Part shown: in pieces, positions 1-9,370 of the stretch | How positions within the stretch are numbered: position 1 is the stretch's first letter | How the letters are laid out: the number at the start of each line of letters is the position of its first letter | Assembly (NCBI RefSeq): GCF_036924645.1 | Contig: NZ_JAZHRX010000001.1 | Coordinates: forward strand, 6,537,501-6,601,500 | DNA length: 64,000 nt | Origin: Bradyrhizobium sp. AZCC 2176 | GTDB taxonomy: Bacteria; Pseudomonadota; Alphaproteobacteria; Rhizobiales; Xanthobacteraceae | Direction of reading: 5' to 3' | The notes under the pieces: model-generated | Told to the model about the DNA's origin: nothing | The model's database searches: none | What the model saw: the letters and a program-made list of their open reading frames with translations, nothing else | Program-made: the position numbers and the translations under genes

Positions 1-1046
1 ATGCGGCCCTTGAGGTTACCAACCCGCTCGCGGAACCAGCGGCTCAGCTCGGTGTCGGGCTGATGCCTCAGCCACAGCCAGGCGAGCTCGATTGCGGTGG
101 TTCGCGCACGGCGGTTGCCAGCTTTGCTGATGCCCTGTTGTCGACGGCGGGCGCCGCTGTCGTAGGGCACGTCGGTTAGTCCGACGCAGCTGCCGAGCTG
201 ACGGCGGTTCTTAAAGTCACGGTAGAAGACCTCGTTGGCCAGGAGCTGGGCGATGTGCGGGCCAATCGCCTTGAGTTGGGCAAGCTGAACCGCCTTCGCC
301 TCTGCCGAGTCCTTTGCCGGGGTCCGATGCGCGGCCGCATTCGCTGCCTCGAGCCCCTTGATCTGCTTGTGTACCAATACCAGCCGCTCATGCTCGCGAC
401 GGATCTCGTCCTTCAGCCGTGGCGGCAGAACGCGGCCATCGCCGGTACGCATCGCATCCAGACTCGCCAAGAAGCCCGGCTTCAGGGGCATGACATCGCG
501 GATGCCCTGGCCATGCAGCAGCCCCTTGATCCGGTTGCTGTGCCCGGTGCGCTCCTGCAGCAGCCGCTCGCGCTCGCGCGTACGCCGCTTGCGATCCTCG
601 TCCTCAGGCGTGGGAACCCGAACCATGCTGCAAACCCGCGGTTCGCCGCGCAGGTAAGCCAGAAACGAGCGCATCAACTGCGCCAAGTCGATCCGATCGG
701 TCTTGGCCCGCCGTGCCCGCCGGTTCACCTCGATGCTCGACGCATCGATCTCGTGATTGAGCACCTCGTTGTCGGCCAGCCAGCGGTGCAGCCAATGACC
801 GTCGAGACCGGCTTCATAGCACGACAGAATACGAACCAGCTTCCCCGTCTGCTCCGCCTTCGATCGAGCCTTGACCAGCAAAGCTGCCAACGCCGCCAAG
901 TCGCCACCGTCAATCCGGTAACGGCTCATCTTCTCGGTACCGGGCAGCATGATGCCTAGCTGCCATTTCGCCTTGCTCAGTTCGAAAGCAACGTAAACTG
1001 TGGCATACTTGCAGCCGGCGGGTGTGTCAGCGTGATCTGTGCACAT
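1..1046 (-). CDS. IS110-family transposase, C-terminus cut by window edge
   Basis: The frame stays open from an ATG at 1046 to the left edge, giving 348 codons without a stop. IS110 enzymes are DEDD transposases that recombine DNA through a RuvC-like N-terminal domain and a C-terminal Tnp_20 domain carrying a nucleophilic serine. The N-terminal part shows FELSKAKW, where a Glu stands in the usual first Asp position, then CYEAGLDG and AKTDRIDLAQLM, which match the later acidic motifs. The C-terminal part shows GISKAGNRRAR, typical of the Tnp_20 domain, followed by WLRHQPDTELSRWF. Only the last residues appear to be missing. The start lies about 85 bp from the end of the neighbouring transglycosylase gene, so the upstream non-coding end of the element is short. 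Confidence 0.93.
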   Translation of the reverse strand, partial: MCTDHADTPAGCKYATVYVAFELSKAKWQLGIMLPGTEKMSRYRIDGGDLAALAALLVKARSKAEQTGKLVRILSCYEAGLDGHWLHRWLADNEVLNHEIDASSIEVNRRARRAKTDRIDLAQLMRSFLAYLRGEPRVCSMVRVPTPEDEDRKRRTRERERLLQERTGHSNRIKGLLHGQGIRDVMPLKPGFLASLDAMRTGDGRVLPPRLKDEIRREHERLVLVHKQIKGLEAANAAAHRTPAKDSAEAKAVQLAQLKAIGPHIAQLLANEVFYRDFKNRRQLGSCVGLTDVPYDSGARRRQQGISKAGNRRARTTAIELAWLWLRHQPDTELSRWFRERVGNLKGR

Positions 1047-1131
1047 CGTGGATCCTCTGGGTGAGTGGGTGGTCGCAAACTCAACTTACCCCCTGACCAC
1101 CTGCCACCCCATAGGATCTACGAGTGATGCT
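1..1131 (-). mobile_element. IS110-family insertion sequence, partial
   Basis: The element comprises the transposase and at most about 85 bp of non-coding DNA before the transglycosylase stop. That stretch contains an imperfect inverted repeat: GGGTGGCAGGTGGTC pairs with GACCACCCACTCACCC around 1059-1112. Such a short 5' end leaves little room for a bridge RNA upstream, so a bridge RNA would be expected beyond the 3' end, as in the IS1111 subgroup. That part is outside the window. The right boundary is an estimate. Confidence 0.7.
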
Positions 1132-2097
1132 TCACCCCGGCACGCCCCTATTGCGTAACACGAAGCACGCCCCGCCCGCTTTGCGGATGCGGTTGCAGAG
1201 ATCATCCGCAGCAGATCTTGTGTCGGCGCCGATCCGTACCTGGTAGAAGGCGCGCGTGCCGCGGCTGCGCATCACCGAACTGAGCAGGCTCGGATCCTGG
1301 TCGCCGATCACGGCGCTGAGCCGTTTCATGGCGCGCGCGTACATCGCGAGCGCCTTGTCGCGGCTGAAGCCGGCGGCAAGCTGCACGCCCCACACTTTGG
1401 CGGCACCGAGCGTGATGCGGTTCTCGAGTTCGGTGATGAAGGGACTGGGCGCCTGTTTCAGCAACGCCATCAACTCGCGGCAGCTCGACGTCGGTATCCG
1501 CTCCGGTGGTCTGCCGCCCTTCTGCGCACTGGCCCAATCCTCGACTGTGGAGCCGGTGATGGCTACGACGTAGTTGCGCGTTTCCTGCGGCATCGGGCCG
1601 GTCCCGGCAAGCCATTCCTGCACCCGGCGCGGGCCGGCGTTGTAAGCGGCGGCCGCCAGTCCCAGATTGCCGAACTGGTTGCGCAGCTCGTCCAGGAACT
1701 CCGCCGATTTTGGCAGTGCCTGCACCGGATTGAAGGGATCGAGCAGGCCGCGCTCGCTCGCAGTGCCCGGCATGAACTGCGCAATCCCCTGCGCGCGCTG
1801 GCCGTTGCGCGTCACCGGCCCGATTGCGTCGGAGCGAAAGCGGCTCTCCTGCCAGATGACGCGGGCGAAGAATTCGAGCGGCAGGTTTGAGGCTTTGGCG
1901 GCCGACTCGATCATCAGGCACATCGCCTCGCGCGTGTCGCTCTCCCGCGCCCCGTCAGCCGGCTTTTGGGCTGGTATCGCGCCTTGCTCGACACTCGACT
2001 GGTTAGCCTCATCCGCGTCCTCCGCGCTGGCAGGCGCAACCGAGGACAACAGCGACACGGTGCACCATAGGGCGCGAAGAAACCGGCCTATTTGCAT
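1132..2097 (-). CDS. Lytic transglycosylase (SLT domain) with SPOR-like tail
   Basis: This periplasmic enzyme should cleave the glycan strand of peptidoglycan, forming 1,6-anhydromuramyl ends. A signal peptide ends near VAPASAED. The SLT fold follows: FFARVIWQESRF contains the catalytic glutamate, then AQGIAQFMPGTA, and AAAAYNAGPRRVQEW closes the domain. The last 40 residues (YQVRIGADTRSAADDLCNRI) resemble a SPOR repeat, which binds denuded glycan at division sites. The ATG at 2097 is preferred over an in-frame TTG at 2109; neither has a clear ribosome binding site. The product is about 321 residues. The gene appears intact although an IS110 element abuts its 3' end. It is divergent from the PilZ gene. 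Confidence 0.9.
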   Translation of the reverse strand: MQIGRFLRALWCTVSLLSSVAPASAEDADEANQSSVEQGAIPAQKPADGARESDTREAMCLMIESAAKASNLPLEFFARVIWQESRFRSDAIGPVTRNGQRAQGIAQFMPGTASERGLLDPFNPVQALPKSAEFLDELRNQFGNLGLAAAAYNAGPRRVQEWLAGTGPMPQETRNYVVAITGSTVEDWASAQKGGRPPERIPTSSCRELMALLKQAPSPFITELENRITLGAAKVWGVQLAAGFSRDKALAMYARAMKRLSAVIGDQDPSLLSSVMRSRGTRAFYQVRIGADTRSAADDLCNRIRKAGGACFVLRNRGVPG

Positions 2098-2332
2098 GGC
2101 AGTTTGCAATCCGAGAGCGCATGGCCGTCAAAACGCTAGTCAAACGATCACGGCCAGCAGGTAGATCCGCCGTTCCGGCGCCGCACGCGGGCTTTTTTTG
2201 CGCTGCAATTGTCCCGAAATCGGCACCATCGGAACCCCCGCTAATTTACGTTAATGCCGCATTTTGCGTCAGCCGGCCTTCCGCGCGGAACAAAGCGGGG
2301 TAAAAGTCTCCCTCTTTGTTGGGAGACATTCA

Positions 2333-2689
2333 ATGCGGGACCGGCGCGAAAGCGTGCGCGACAAGGTGATGTATGGCGGCGTCGCCGAAATCGGCGAAGG
2401 CGGCGCGACGCGCGAATGCATCGTCCGCAACATCTCCGACCACGGCGCGACCATCGAATTCAGCGATGACGTCCAGTTGCCGAAAGAACAGCTCTCGTTG
2501 CGCATCGCGCGCAAGGGCCGCTCCTTCCTTGCCAAAGTGGTCTGGTGGCGCGACAATTTTGTCGGCGTCGCCTTCAGGGCGGAAAGCCCTGCCGAGCCGG
2601 TCTCCGATCTCGAGGAACGGCTGCGCAGAAGCGAGATCAAGAAGCGCCAGCTCCAGCGACAGATCGATGAACTGCTCGGCGAGCGCTGA
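2333..2689 (+). CDS. PilZ domain protein
   Basis: This 118-residue protein is a single PilZ domain with a short basic C-terminal helix. PilZ domains bind cyclic di-GMP and relay the signal to motility, exopolysaccharide or other outputs. The two binding motifs are visible: an RxxxR-type arginine cluster at the N-terminus (RDRRESVR) and NISDHGATIEF, which fits the D/NxSxxG signature. The tail (LEERLRRSEIKKRQLQRQIDELL) is predicted to be a charged helix. The ATG at 2333 is chosen because GGGAG lies just upstream, whereas the longer reading from 2264 adds residues unlike the family. It stands alone, so its partner cannot be inferred. Confidence 0.88.
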   Translation: MRDRRESVRDKVMYGGVAEIGEGGATRECIVRNISDHGATIEFSDDVQLPKEQLSLRIARKGRSFLAKVVWWRDNFVGVAFRAESPAEPVSDLEERLRRSEIKKRQLQRQIDELLGER

Positions 2690-2779
2690 GCGCTCGCGGG
2701 GGCGCGGCAAGTAACGCAACAGACGTCCCACGGTGCCGCAGACAGTATTCCATTCAATCACCGTATCGTTGAAGCCAGC

Positions 2780-2965
2780 ATGTCTCCAAAACCGCCAGAT
2801 GACCTGCCCGTCTATCGCCTCCTGACCGGCAAGGACGATGCAGCGTTCTGCCGACGCGTTTCGGAGGCAATTGAGCTCGGCTATGTGCTGTATGGCTCGC
2901 CTGCCCTGACATTCAACGGTGAGTACGTCGTGGCCGCCCAAGCGTTGATTTGGCCGGACAGCTAA
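2780..2965 (+). CDS. DUF1737 domain protein
   Basis: This 61-residue protein consists almost wholly of the DUF1737 domain (YRLLTGKDDAAFCRRVSEAIELGY, then LYGSPALTFNGEYVVAAQAL). The domain is widespread in proteobacteria as a small stand-alone protein. The conserved core includes the GSPA and AAQA motifs seen here. No function is established for the family. It sits 90 bp after the PilZ gene on the same strand and converges on clpA, with no sign of membrane segments or export signals. Confidence 0.82.
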   Translation: MSPKPPDDLPVYRLLTGKDDAAFCRRVSEAIELGYVLYGSPALTFNGEYVVAAQALIWPDS

Positions 2966-3095
2966 AGTTTTCTAGCGAAAGCCCGCCCGGACTTGATCTG
3001 GGATGAGGACCGGTTCGCGTCAAGAAAACGCGTCAAATCAAAAATCTTGAGCCCAGTTGCGATTCCATCGTAACGCGAAAGGCTCCTGGCATCAA

Positions 3096-3126
3096 AGAGC
3101 CGGCGGTCTTGCGACACGCCGGCTCT
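3096..3126 (-). terminator. Hairpin after clpA
   Basis: Ten-base arms AGAGCCGGCG and CGCCGGCTCT pair perfectly around an 11-base loop. The stem begins 20 bp beyond the clpA stop on the minus strand and is followed by TTTGAT, so it is probably an intrinsic terminator with a weak T tract. Confidence 0.6.
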
Positions 3127-3145
3127 CCGATTCAGATAAGGCCGC

Positions 3146-5557
3146 TTACGCCTTGACCAGCGGCCCTCGCGAGGCCGGGCCCTTGGAGCTGCCGCCCCCG
3201 TTCGGACCGCCCGGCTTCGGCTTGCGCTTGCGGGCGCCGGGCAGCTTTTCCGGCTTCGGCGTGACCGGTCCCTCGACAAACTCGAAGCCGATCTTGTCCT
3301 TGCCGTCCGCGCTCGCCTCGTCCTTCACCAGTACGACGCGGACATGGCCGCCGCCCTTGAGGTGACCGAACAGCACTTCGTCCGCGAGCGGCTTCTTGAT
3401 GTGCTCCTGGATCACGCGGGCCATCGGCCGCGCCCCCATCTGTTCATCATAGCCATGCTCGATCAGCCAGGCCTTGGCGGACTCCGACAGCTCGATGGTG
3501 ACGTCGCGGTCGGCGAGCTGCGCCTCGAGCTGCAACACAAACTTCTCGACCACCATGCCGATGACGTCGGCATTGAGATGGGCGAAGGACACGATCGCAT
3601 CGAGCCGGTTGCGGAATTCCGGCGCGAACTGGCGGTTGATCGCTTCGTGGTCATCGCCTTCCCGCTTGTTGCGCGTGAAGCCGAAGGCCTGGCGTGCAAG
3701 ATCGGCCGCGCCCGCATTCGTGGTCATGATCAGGATCACGTTGCGGAAGTTGATCTGCTTGCCGTTATGGTCAGTCAGCCTGCCGTGATCCATGATCTGC
3801 AACAGCACGTTGTACAGATCCGGATGCGCCTTCTCGATTTCGTCGAGCAGCACCACGCAATGCGGATGCTGGTCCACGCCATCGGTCAAGAGGCCGCCTT
3901 GGTCGAAGCCGACATAGCCGGGAGGCGCGCCGATCAGGCGCGACACCGTGTGCCGCTCCATGTATTCGGACATGTCGAAGCGCAACAGCTCGACGCCGAG
4001 CGAGGCCGCGAGCTGCTTGGCCACCTCGGTCTTGCCGACGCCGGTGGGGCCCGAGAACAGGTAGCTTCCGATCGGCTTCTCTGGCTCGCGCAGGCCCGCC
4101 CGCGCCAGCTTGATCGCTGCGGAAAGCGACTCGATCGCCTTGTCCTGGCCGAACACCACGCGCTTCAAGGTCTGTTCGAGATGCTTCAGCACCTCGGCAT
4201 CGTCCTTCGACACGCTCTTGGGCGGGATCCGCGCCATGGTCGCGATCGTGGTCTCGATTTCCTTGATGCCGATGGTCTTCTTGCGCCTGTGCTCGGAGAC
4301 CAGCATTTGTGCGGCGCCCGACTCGTCGATCACATCGATCGCCTTGTCGGGTAGCTTGCGGTCGTGGATGTAGCGCGAGGAGAGCTGCACCGCAGCCTCG
4401 ATCGCCTCATTGGTGTATTTCAGTCGGTGGTAATCCTCGAAATAAGGCTTCAGGCCCTTCAGGATCGCGATCGCATCCTCGACCGTCGGCTCATTGATGT
4501 CGATCTTCTGGAACCGGCGCACCAGCGCGCGGTCCTTCTCGAAATGCTGGCGATATTCTTTGTAGGTGGTTGAGCCCATGCAGCGGATGTTGCCCGCGGC
4601 GAGCGCGGGCTTGAGCAGGTTGGACGCATCCATCGCGCCGCCAGAGGTCGCGCCGGCGCCGATCACGGTGTGGATTTCATCGATGAACAGGATGGCATTC
4701 GGATGGGCCTCCAGTTCCTTCAAGACCTGTTTCAGCCGCTCCTCGAAATCGCCGCGGTAGCGCGTGCCCGCGAGCAGCGTACCCATGTCGAGCGAGAACA
4801 CGGTGGCCGCGGCCAGCACTTCCGGCACTTCCGAGTCGACGATGCGCTTGGCGAGCCCTTCCGCGATCGCGGTCTTGCCGACTCCGGCCTCGCCCACGAA
4901 CAGCGGGTTGTTCTTCTGCCGGCGGCACAGCACCTGGATCGCGCGGTTGATCTCGGCATTGCGCCCGATCACCGGATCGATCTTGCCGTCGCGGGCTTTC
5001 TTGTTGAGATTGACGCAATAGGTCTCGAGCGCCTCCCCCTTCTTCTTGGCGTCCTCGTTGCCCTTGGTCTCGGTCTCCTCGTCGACGCCGCGCACGGGCC
5101 GCGCTTCGGAGACACCCGGCCGCTTGGCGATGCCGTGACTGATATAGTTGACCGCGTCGTACCGCGTCATGTCCTGCTCCTGCAGGAAATAGGCGGCATG
5201 GCTTTCGCGCTCCGCGAAAATCGCGATCAGCACATTGGCGCCGGTCACTTCTTCGCGACCGGAGGACTGGACATGAATCACCGCGCGCTGGATCACGCGC
5301 TGGAAGCCTGCGGTCGGCTTGGCGTCGTCGGCTCCGTCCGTCACCAGATTTTCGAATTCGGTCTCAAGATAGTTGACGAGGCTGGTGCGCAGCTTGTCGA
5401 GATCGACGCTGCAGGCACGCATCACCGCCGCCGCATCCGAGTCATCGATCAGCGACAGCAGAAGGTGTTCGAGCGTCGCATATTGATGATGCCGCTCGTT
5501 TGCAATCGCCAGCGCACGATGCAGGGATTGTTCAAGGCTTTGGGAAAAAGTTGGCAT
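3146..5557 (-). CDS. clpA: ATP-dependent Clp protease ATP-binding subunit ClpA
   Basis: ClpA is the cytoplasmic AAA+ unfoldase that feeds proteins to ClpP, including N-degron substrates delivered by ClpS. The 803-residue protein has the Clp N domain (about 1-140), a first AAA domain with Walker A GEAGVGKT near residue 222 and Walker B LFIDEIH, and a second AAA domain with Walker A GPTGVGKT, Walker [12 protein letters not shown] and the arginine-containing FRNRLD segment. The ClpP-docking loop, IGL or IGF in most ClpA proteins, appears here as FGF (QAFGFTRN). The C-terminus carries a Lys/Pro/Gly-rich extension. It lies downstream of clpS on the same strand, about 250 bp away, matching the usual functional pairing. 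Confidence 0.97.
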   Translation of the reverse strand: MPTFSQSLEQSLHRALAIANERHHQYATLEHLLLSLIDDSDAAAVMRACSVDLDKLRTSLVNYLETEFENLVTDGADDAKPTAGFQRVIQRAVIHVQSSGREEVTGANVLIAIFAERESHAAYFLQEQDMTRYDAVNYISHGIAKRPGVSEARPVRGVDEETETKGNEDAKKKGEALETYCVNLNKKARDGKIDPVIGRNAEINRAIQVLCRRQKNNPLFVGEAGVGKTAIAEGLAKRIVDSEVPEVLAAATVFSLDMGTLLAGTRYRGDFEERLKQVLKELEAHPNAILFIDEIHTVIGAGATSGGAMDASNLLKPALAAGNIRCMGSTTYKEYRQHFEKDRALVRRFQKIDINEPTVEDAIAILKGLKPYFEDYHRLKYTNEAIEAAVQLSSRYIHDRKLPDKAIDVIDESGAAQMLVSEHRRKKTIGIKEIETTIATMARIPPKSVSKDDAEVLKHLEQTLKRVVFGQDKAIESLSAAIKLARAGLREPEKPIGSYLFSGPTGVGKTEVAKQLAASLGVELLRFDMSEYMERHTVSRLIGAPPGYVGFDQGGLLTDGVDQHPHCVVLLDEIEKAHPDLYNVLLQIMDHGRLTDHNGKQINFRNVILIMTTNAGAADLARQAFGFTRNKREGDDHEAINRQFAPEFRNRLDAIVSFAHLNADVIGMVVEKFVLQLEAQLADRDVTIELSESAKAWLIEHGYDEQMGARPMARVIQEHIKKPLADEVLFGHLKGGGHVRVVLVKDEASADGKDKIGFEFVEGPVTPKPEKLPGARKRKPKPGGPNGGGSSKGPASRGPLVKA

Positions 5558-5803
5558 TCGCGTCCTCTATGGCCCCCGGTCATCATGATCGCCATTACCC
5601 GGTCAGGCAACAACAACCTTCGTCATTACCTGTCATATAGTTACGCAACGATCGTGGCGAAAGACTGGTTCCGGAAGCGTGGTTTTCCTCCAAATCCACG
5701 CACCCTTCCCCCGAAAAACTACCGGGAAATACGATCGGCTTCGTCAACGCCGTCAATGCAAGACCCGTTCCTTCTCTCCGGACGGGTCGAGAGCCATGCG
5801 CGG

Positions 5804-6136
5804 CTATTTCTTTTCCATCACGCATTGCAGGGGATGCTGGTGCTTGCGCGCAAAATCCATCACCTGCGTGACCTTGGTCTCGGCAATCTCGTAGGTGAAC
5901 ACGCCGCACTCACCGATCCCGTGGTGGTGCACATGGAGCATGATCTTGGTGGCCGCTTCGGCGTCTTTCTGGAAGAACTTCTCCAGCACATGAACGACAA
6001 ACTCCATCGGCGTGTAGTCGTCGTTCAGAATAAGGACGCGATACAGGTTCGGACGCTTGGTCTTCGGCTTGACCTTGGTGATGACCGACGTCGACGGCCC
6101 GCTGGTTCCGGCAGTGCGGTTCTCGTCATTGCCCAT
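5804..6136 (-). CDS. clpS: ATP-dependent Clp protease adapter ClpS
   Basis: ClpS binds N-degron substrates and delivers them to ClpA. The core is complete: [24 protein letters not shown] contains the DDYTPM segment that lines the pocket for the N-terminal residue. [22 protein letters not shown] and [10 protein letters not shown] complete the ClpA-binding face. The start at 6136 (MGNDEN) gives 110 residues, the usual length; a longer reading begins at 6202, and neither has a strong ribosome binding site. A flexible N-terminal extension of about 30 residues precedes the fold, as expected. It is upstream of clpA on the same strand. Confidence 0.95.
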   Translation of the reverse strand: MGNDENRTAGTSGPSTSVITKVKPKTKRPNLYRVLILNDDYTPMEFVVHVLEKFFQKDAEAATKIMLHVHHHGIGECGVFTYEIAETKVTQVMDFARKHQHPLQCVMEKK

Positions 6137-6662
6137 TCGGGGAGCAGAAGCAGACGACTTTGCCGGCACGGGCGAACAAGCTTTGAAGGTTGACTGCAAC
6201 ATGGCTCAGGCGTTCGAAATTCCAAAGGGGTGACCAGAGAGCGCATTTTGGCCTGCCCGCGATCGGCTCCGGCGTGAGCTACCGCAAAGCACCCAGCAAT
6301 GCATTTTTTTCCAGATCGCCGCTCCCGCTCCGACCCGTTGGCCGGACCGGTACCTGGAATATGGGTCTGCCGCCGGATCGCCGCAAGCGCATTGATCCTG
6401 CGCTGGCGCGACCCGCGGCCGGCCCGATTCCCGGCTCGGCTATCCGCGCCAAGGTTAATCGTTTCTGCCGGATTTGACAAAGGACTGGGACCGCCCGTTT
6501 AGCCGGCACTGAAGATAGCAGGCGCTTTTACGGTCGGTTCGAGGGTGCGCGGGTTTTGACCCGTCTTTTGCGGAACCTCGAGTGAGATCGCCCTTCACCG
6601 AGATCGCGACGTCGCTCTCGAAGCTGCGCGTCTACCGATAAGCCCGACAGGCCAGCCAACAG
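6137..6662. other. Intergenic region, no gene recognised
   Basis: About 525 bp separate the ClpS start from the phasin terminator. The open frames here are short, mutually overlapping and Arg/Pro-rich, and none resembles a known protein. The clpS promoter should lie in the left part. Confidence 0.5.
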
Positions 6663-6692
6663 AAAAGCCCGGCCGCAAGGGCCGGGCTTTTT
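6663..6692 (-). terminator. Rho-independent terminator of the phasin gene
   Basis: A near-perfect GC stem (AAGCCCGGCC pairing with GGCCGGGCTT) around a GCAA-type loop is bordered by A and T runs on both sides. It sits about 25 bp after the phasin stop on the minus strand. Confidence 0.85.
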
Positions 6693-6716
6693 ATGCTCGA
6701 AGTATGAAGTCGCGGA

Positions 6717-7058
6717 TTAGTGCGCGGCCGGCGTGAACTTCGCGACCAGGCCTTCGTAGGGTTTGAAGGTCTGCTTGGCGAGATCGGTGTAGAGGCCGGC
6801 GATCTTCTGCGATTCCGCGACGAAGGTCTCGTAGGAAGAGCGCGCGAATTCGGTCTGGGCTTCGAGCGCCTTGTCCAGCGACTTCACGCCGGAGAGCTTT
6901 TCGACGAATGATTTGGTGTCTTCGAACGACTTCTTGGCGTAGTCGCCATAGGCGCTCGCGATCGCCTGAACGCCGCTCTGCAGGTTGCTCGCGGAAGCGG
7001 CAACCGATTCGAGATGCTCTTTGCCGTAGTTCTGAATGTCTTCAACCTTGACCATCAT
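6717..7058 (-). CDS. Phasin family protein
   Basis: Phasins coat polyhydroxyalkanoate granules and affect their size and number. The 113-residue protein is almost wholly amphipathic helix, without Cys or Trp, and matches the Phasin_2 family (VEDIQNYGKEHLESVAASASNLQSGVQAIASAYGDYAKKSFEDTKSF is the conserved N-terminal region in outline). The family pattern continues in EFARSSYETFVAESQKIAGL and the C-terminal PYEGLVAKFTPA. The ATG at 7058 is followed at once by a second ATG, and AAGGA lies upstream. It is monocistronic, with its own terminator and two palindromic sites upstream. Confidence 0.92.
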   Translation of the reverse strand: MMVKVEDIQNYGKEHLESVAASASNLQSGVQAIASAYGDYAKKSFEDTKSFVEKLSGVKSLDKALEAQTEFARSSYETFVAESQKIAGLYTDLAKQTFKPYEGLVAKFTPAAH

Positions 7059-7129
7059 GGAGTCCTTTCCCAGACTGCAGGTGTGAACCGATTGCCGGGA
7101 GGTCCCGGCCCCCTGACAACCCGCCTATA

Positions 7130-7173
7130 TGTGCGCCGCACAATAAAGTCAATAATTATTGTGCGACGCACAA
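7130..7173. promoter_or_regulatory. Pair of palindromic operator-like sites upstream of the phasin gene
   Basis: TGTGCGCCGCACA (7130-7142) and TTGTGCGACGCACAA (7159-7173) are perfect palindromes around a central base, sharing the core TGTGCG-N-CGCACA. Their centres are 30 bp apart, about three helical turns, and lie about 78 and 108 bp upstream of the phasin start. An AT-rich spacer (AATAATTATT) separates them. TGC/GCA palindromes are typical of PhaR-type repressors that control phasins; this assignment is inferred. Confidence 0.65.
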
Positions 7174-7455
7174 ATATGGCGAATTAGCGCAAAAACCCGG
7201 GGTCTTCCGCAACGGTTAATTAATCTTTTGGAAACCCGCCCCGCCTAACCTGATTCCTGGACTTGTTCGCCTTCCGACAGACAGCATGAAAGCTGTTTGT
7301 GAACAGCACCTTAGCTAGAACAGCGACCTGATCGGCCAACCCGACCGCGCGCAATAGCCGGATCGGGACCTCGAACGGGGGAGCATCAGCGGTTGGTGGG
7401 CACAATTTTGCCTCACGAGCCGGTGATCAAGACAGAAATTGGGACGGGGAAGTAA
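7174..7455. other. Intergenic region upstream of the carboxypeptidase gene
   Basis: This stretch should hold the promoters of the divergent phasin and carboxypeptidase genes. A 61-codon minus-strand frame at 7220-7405 has no recognisable features and is not called. TTAATTAA occurs at about 7217. Confidence 0.4.
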
Positions 7456-9315
7456 ATGCTTCGTACAACCTTGGCTTCCTCGCGCGCTTTGCGAGTGTGC
7501 GCCCTCGGACTCGTTACCTTTACGACTGCGATCCTGATCAGCAGCGAGAGCGCCGAGGCCCGCCGCTACAAGCACCGTCGACACCATCACGTCGTGCGCG
7601 AGAGCTACAGCCCGCAGTTCTCCTCGATCGTCGTCGACGGCAATTCCGGCGCGGTGCTCTCCTCCAACAATCCCGACGGTATCCGGCGCCCGGCGTCGCT
7701 GACCAAGATCATGACGCTCTATCTGCTGTTCGAGCGCCTCGACGCCGGCAAGATGAAGCTGGACACCGAGATGGAGGTTTCCGAACACGCTTCCGAGCAG
7801 GCGCCGACCAAGCTTGGCCTGCGCCCCGGCCAGACGCTGAAGGTCGAGGACGCCATCAAGGGCCTCGTGACGCGTTCCGCCAACGACGCCGCCGTCGTGG
7901 TCGCCGAAGCCATTGCCGGCGATGAAGCCGAATTCGCCAGGCTGATGACGCGCAAGGCGCGCGCGCTTGGCATGAGCAAGACCACCTACCGCAACGCATC
8001 CGGCCTGCCCAACGACGAGCAACTGACCACGGCGCGCGATCAGGCCACGCTCGGCCGTGCGATCCAGGACCGCTTCCCGCGCTACTACCGTTACTTCGCG
8101 ACCTCGGTGTTCAATTATCGCGGCCAGTCGATCCGCAACCACAATCGCCTGCTCGGCAACGTCGAAGGCGTCGACGGCATCAAGACCGGCTACACCCGCG
8201 CCTCCGGCTTCAACCTCGTAAGTTCAATGCGCCGCGGCAACCGCCACCTTGTCGGCGTGGTGCTGGGCGGCCGCAGCGGCGGTTCGCGTGACGCCACCAT
8301 GCGCAACCTGCTGGCGGAGAACCTGGAGAAGGGCGCGACCAAGCGTACGGTTGCCGCGATCACCGAACGAAATCCCGCGGACGGCACCGTCGATGTGGCC
8401 GAAGCCGAGACCGCGTCGCGTCCGGCCGAAGTGGCCCAGTCCGGCAACGCCGTCGCCGCCGCCGAACCAGGGCTCGCAGCCATGCCCGTGACCCGCTCGA
8501 TCGGGCCGGCAAAGCCGTCGCTGATGGCCGCAGCCGCCGCTGCGCTGCCATCCCCGCCCGCCAAGGTCGAGCAGAGCAAGTTCGAACCGCAAGCCAAGCC
8601 CGAACCGGCACCGTTGACCAGCGGCGTGATCCAGACCCAGGCGATCTCCGCGATCCCGGGCTCGGCCGAGCCGATGAAGCCGGTCAAGGTCAAGACGGTT
8701 CAGGTCAAGGCCGGCCCGATGAAACTGGCGGCCGCTGGCCCCTCGCAGCCCGCGGCCCCGCCGATCACCAGCGCCATCCCCGCCCGTCCCGAAGTCGCCG
8801 AGACCTCCAGCGCCGTTGTCGCCAAGGCTGCCGAGAACAAGACTGAGGCCGCCAAGGAAGCTCTCAGGGCCGCCATGCCGCAACAGCCGGCTGGTCACGG
8901 TACCGGAAACGGCGTGCTCGGCGTGTTGCCCGCTTCCAGCCTGGCACATGCCCCCTCGCAAGCCCCACACGCGCAGGCGCTGGCCTATGCCGAGCCGGCA
9001 CCCCACGCCCAGCCGCAAGTCGTGCAACAGAACGACGCCGCCAAGCCGGCCGCGCCGGCAGTGGTTCGCACCGGCTGGATCGTCCAGGTCGGCGCGCTCG
9101 AAAGCGAAAGCGAAGCCAAGCAGCGGATCGATCTCGCCCGCACCAAGGCTAGCGCCCTGCTGAGCAAGGCCGATCCCTTCACCGAGCCGGTCGTGTCCAA
9201 GGACAACCGGACGCTGTTCCGCGCCCGATTTGCCGGTCTTGAGCGCGATCAGGCCGAAGCGGTATGCCGCACGCTCAAGCGCGCCGACATTTCCTGCATG
9301 ACCGTTCGCAACTGA
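7456..9315 (+). CDS. D-alanyl-D-alanine carboxypeptidase (PBP5 family) with C-terminal SPOR domain
   Basis: This periplasmic enzyme should remove the terminal D-Ala from peptidoglycan pentapeptides. An N-terminal hydrophobic segment with a signal-like end (SSESAEARR) is followed by the penicillin-binding fold: SLTK at 81-84 with the acylated serine, SAN at 141-143, and KTG at 243-245. Residues about 290-535 form a long Pro/Ala/Lys-rich linker. The last 80 residues (GWIVQVGALESESEAKQ to AEAVCRTLKRADISC) are a SPOR domain, which would target the enzyme to the septum. At 619 residues it is longer than typical PBP5 because of linker and SPOR. GGGGAAG precedes the ATG, and a terminator follows. 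Confidence 0.94.
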   Translation: MLRTTLASSRALRVCALGLVTFTTAILISSESAEARRYKHRRHHHVVRESYSPQFSSIVVDGNSGAVLSSNNPDGIRRPASLTKIMTLYLLFERLDAGKMKLDTEMEVSEHASEQAPTKLGLRPGQTLKVEDAIKGLVTRSANDAAVVVAEAIAGDEAEFARLMTRKARALGMSKTTYRNASGLPNDEQLTTARDQATLGRAIQDRFPRYYRYFATSVFNYRGQSIRNHNRLLGNVEGVDGIKTGYTRASGFNLVSSMRRGNRHLVGVVLGGRSGGSRDATMRNLLAENLEKGATKRTVAAITERNPADGTVDVAEAETASRPAEVAQSGNAVAAAEPGLAAMPVTRSIGPAKPSLMAAAAAALPSPPAKVEQSKFEPQAKPEPAPLTSGVIQTQAISAIPGSAEPMKPVKVKTVQVKAGPMKLAAAGPSQPAAPPITSAIPARPEVAETSSAVVAKAAENKTEAAKEALRAAMPQQPAGHGTGNGVLGVLPASSLAHAPSQAPHAQALAYAEPAPHAQPQVVQQNDAAKPAAPAVVRTGWIVQVGALESESEAKQRIDLARTKASALLSKADPFTEPVVSKDNRTLFRARFAGLERDQAEAVCRTLKRADISCMTVRN

Positions 9316-9342
9316 TCCGGGCTTCCCGTTGAAATTCGCAAG

Positions 9343-9370
9343 GCCGGCGCAGCGAGCGCCGGCTTTGTTG
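9343..9370 (+). terminator. Rho-independent terminator after the carboxypeptidase gene
   Basis: GCCGGCGC and GCGCCGGC form an eight-pair stem with a five-base loop. It is followed by TTTGTTGTTT and lies 28 bp after the stop codon. The remaining 265 bp up to the next gene hold nothing recognisable. Confidence 0.8.

Noticed and set aside
255..959. Long plus-strand frame over the IS110 transposase
   Set aside because: It is a GC-rich shadow of the transposase on the opposite strand; the minus-strand frame has all IS110 motifs.
4670..6193. 507-codon plus-strand frame across clpA and clpS
   Set aside because: It lies opposite two clear genes and has no recognisable domain, so it is a shadow frame caused by high GC.
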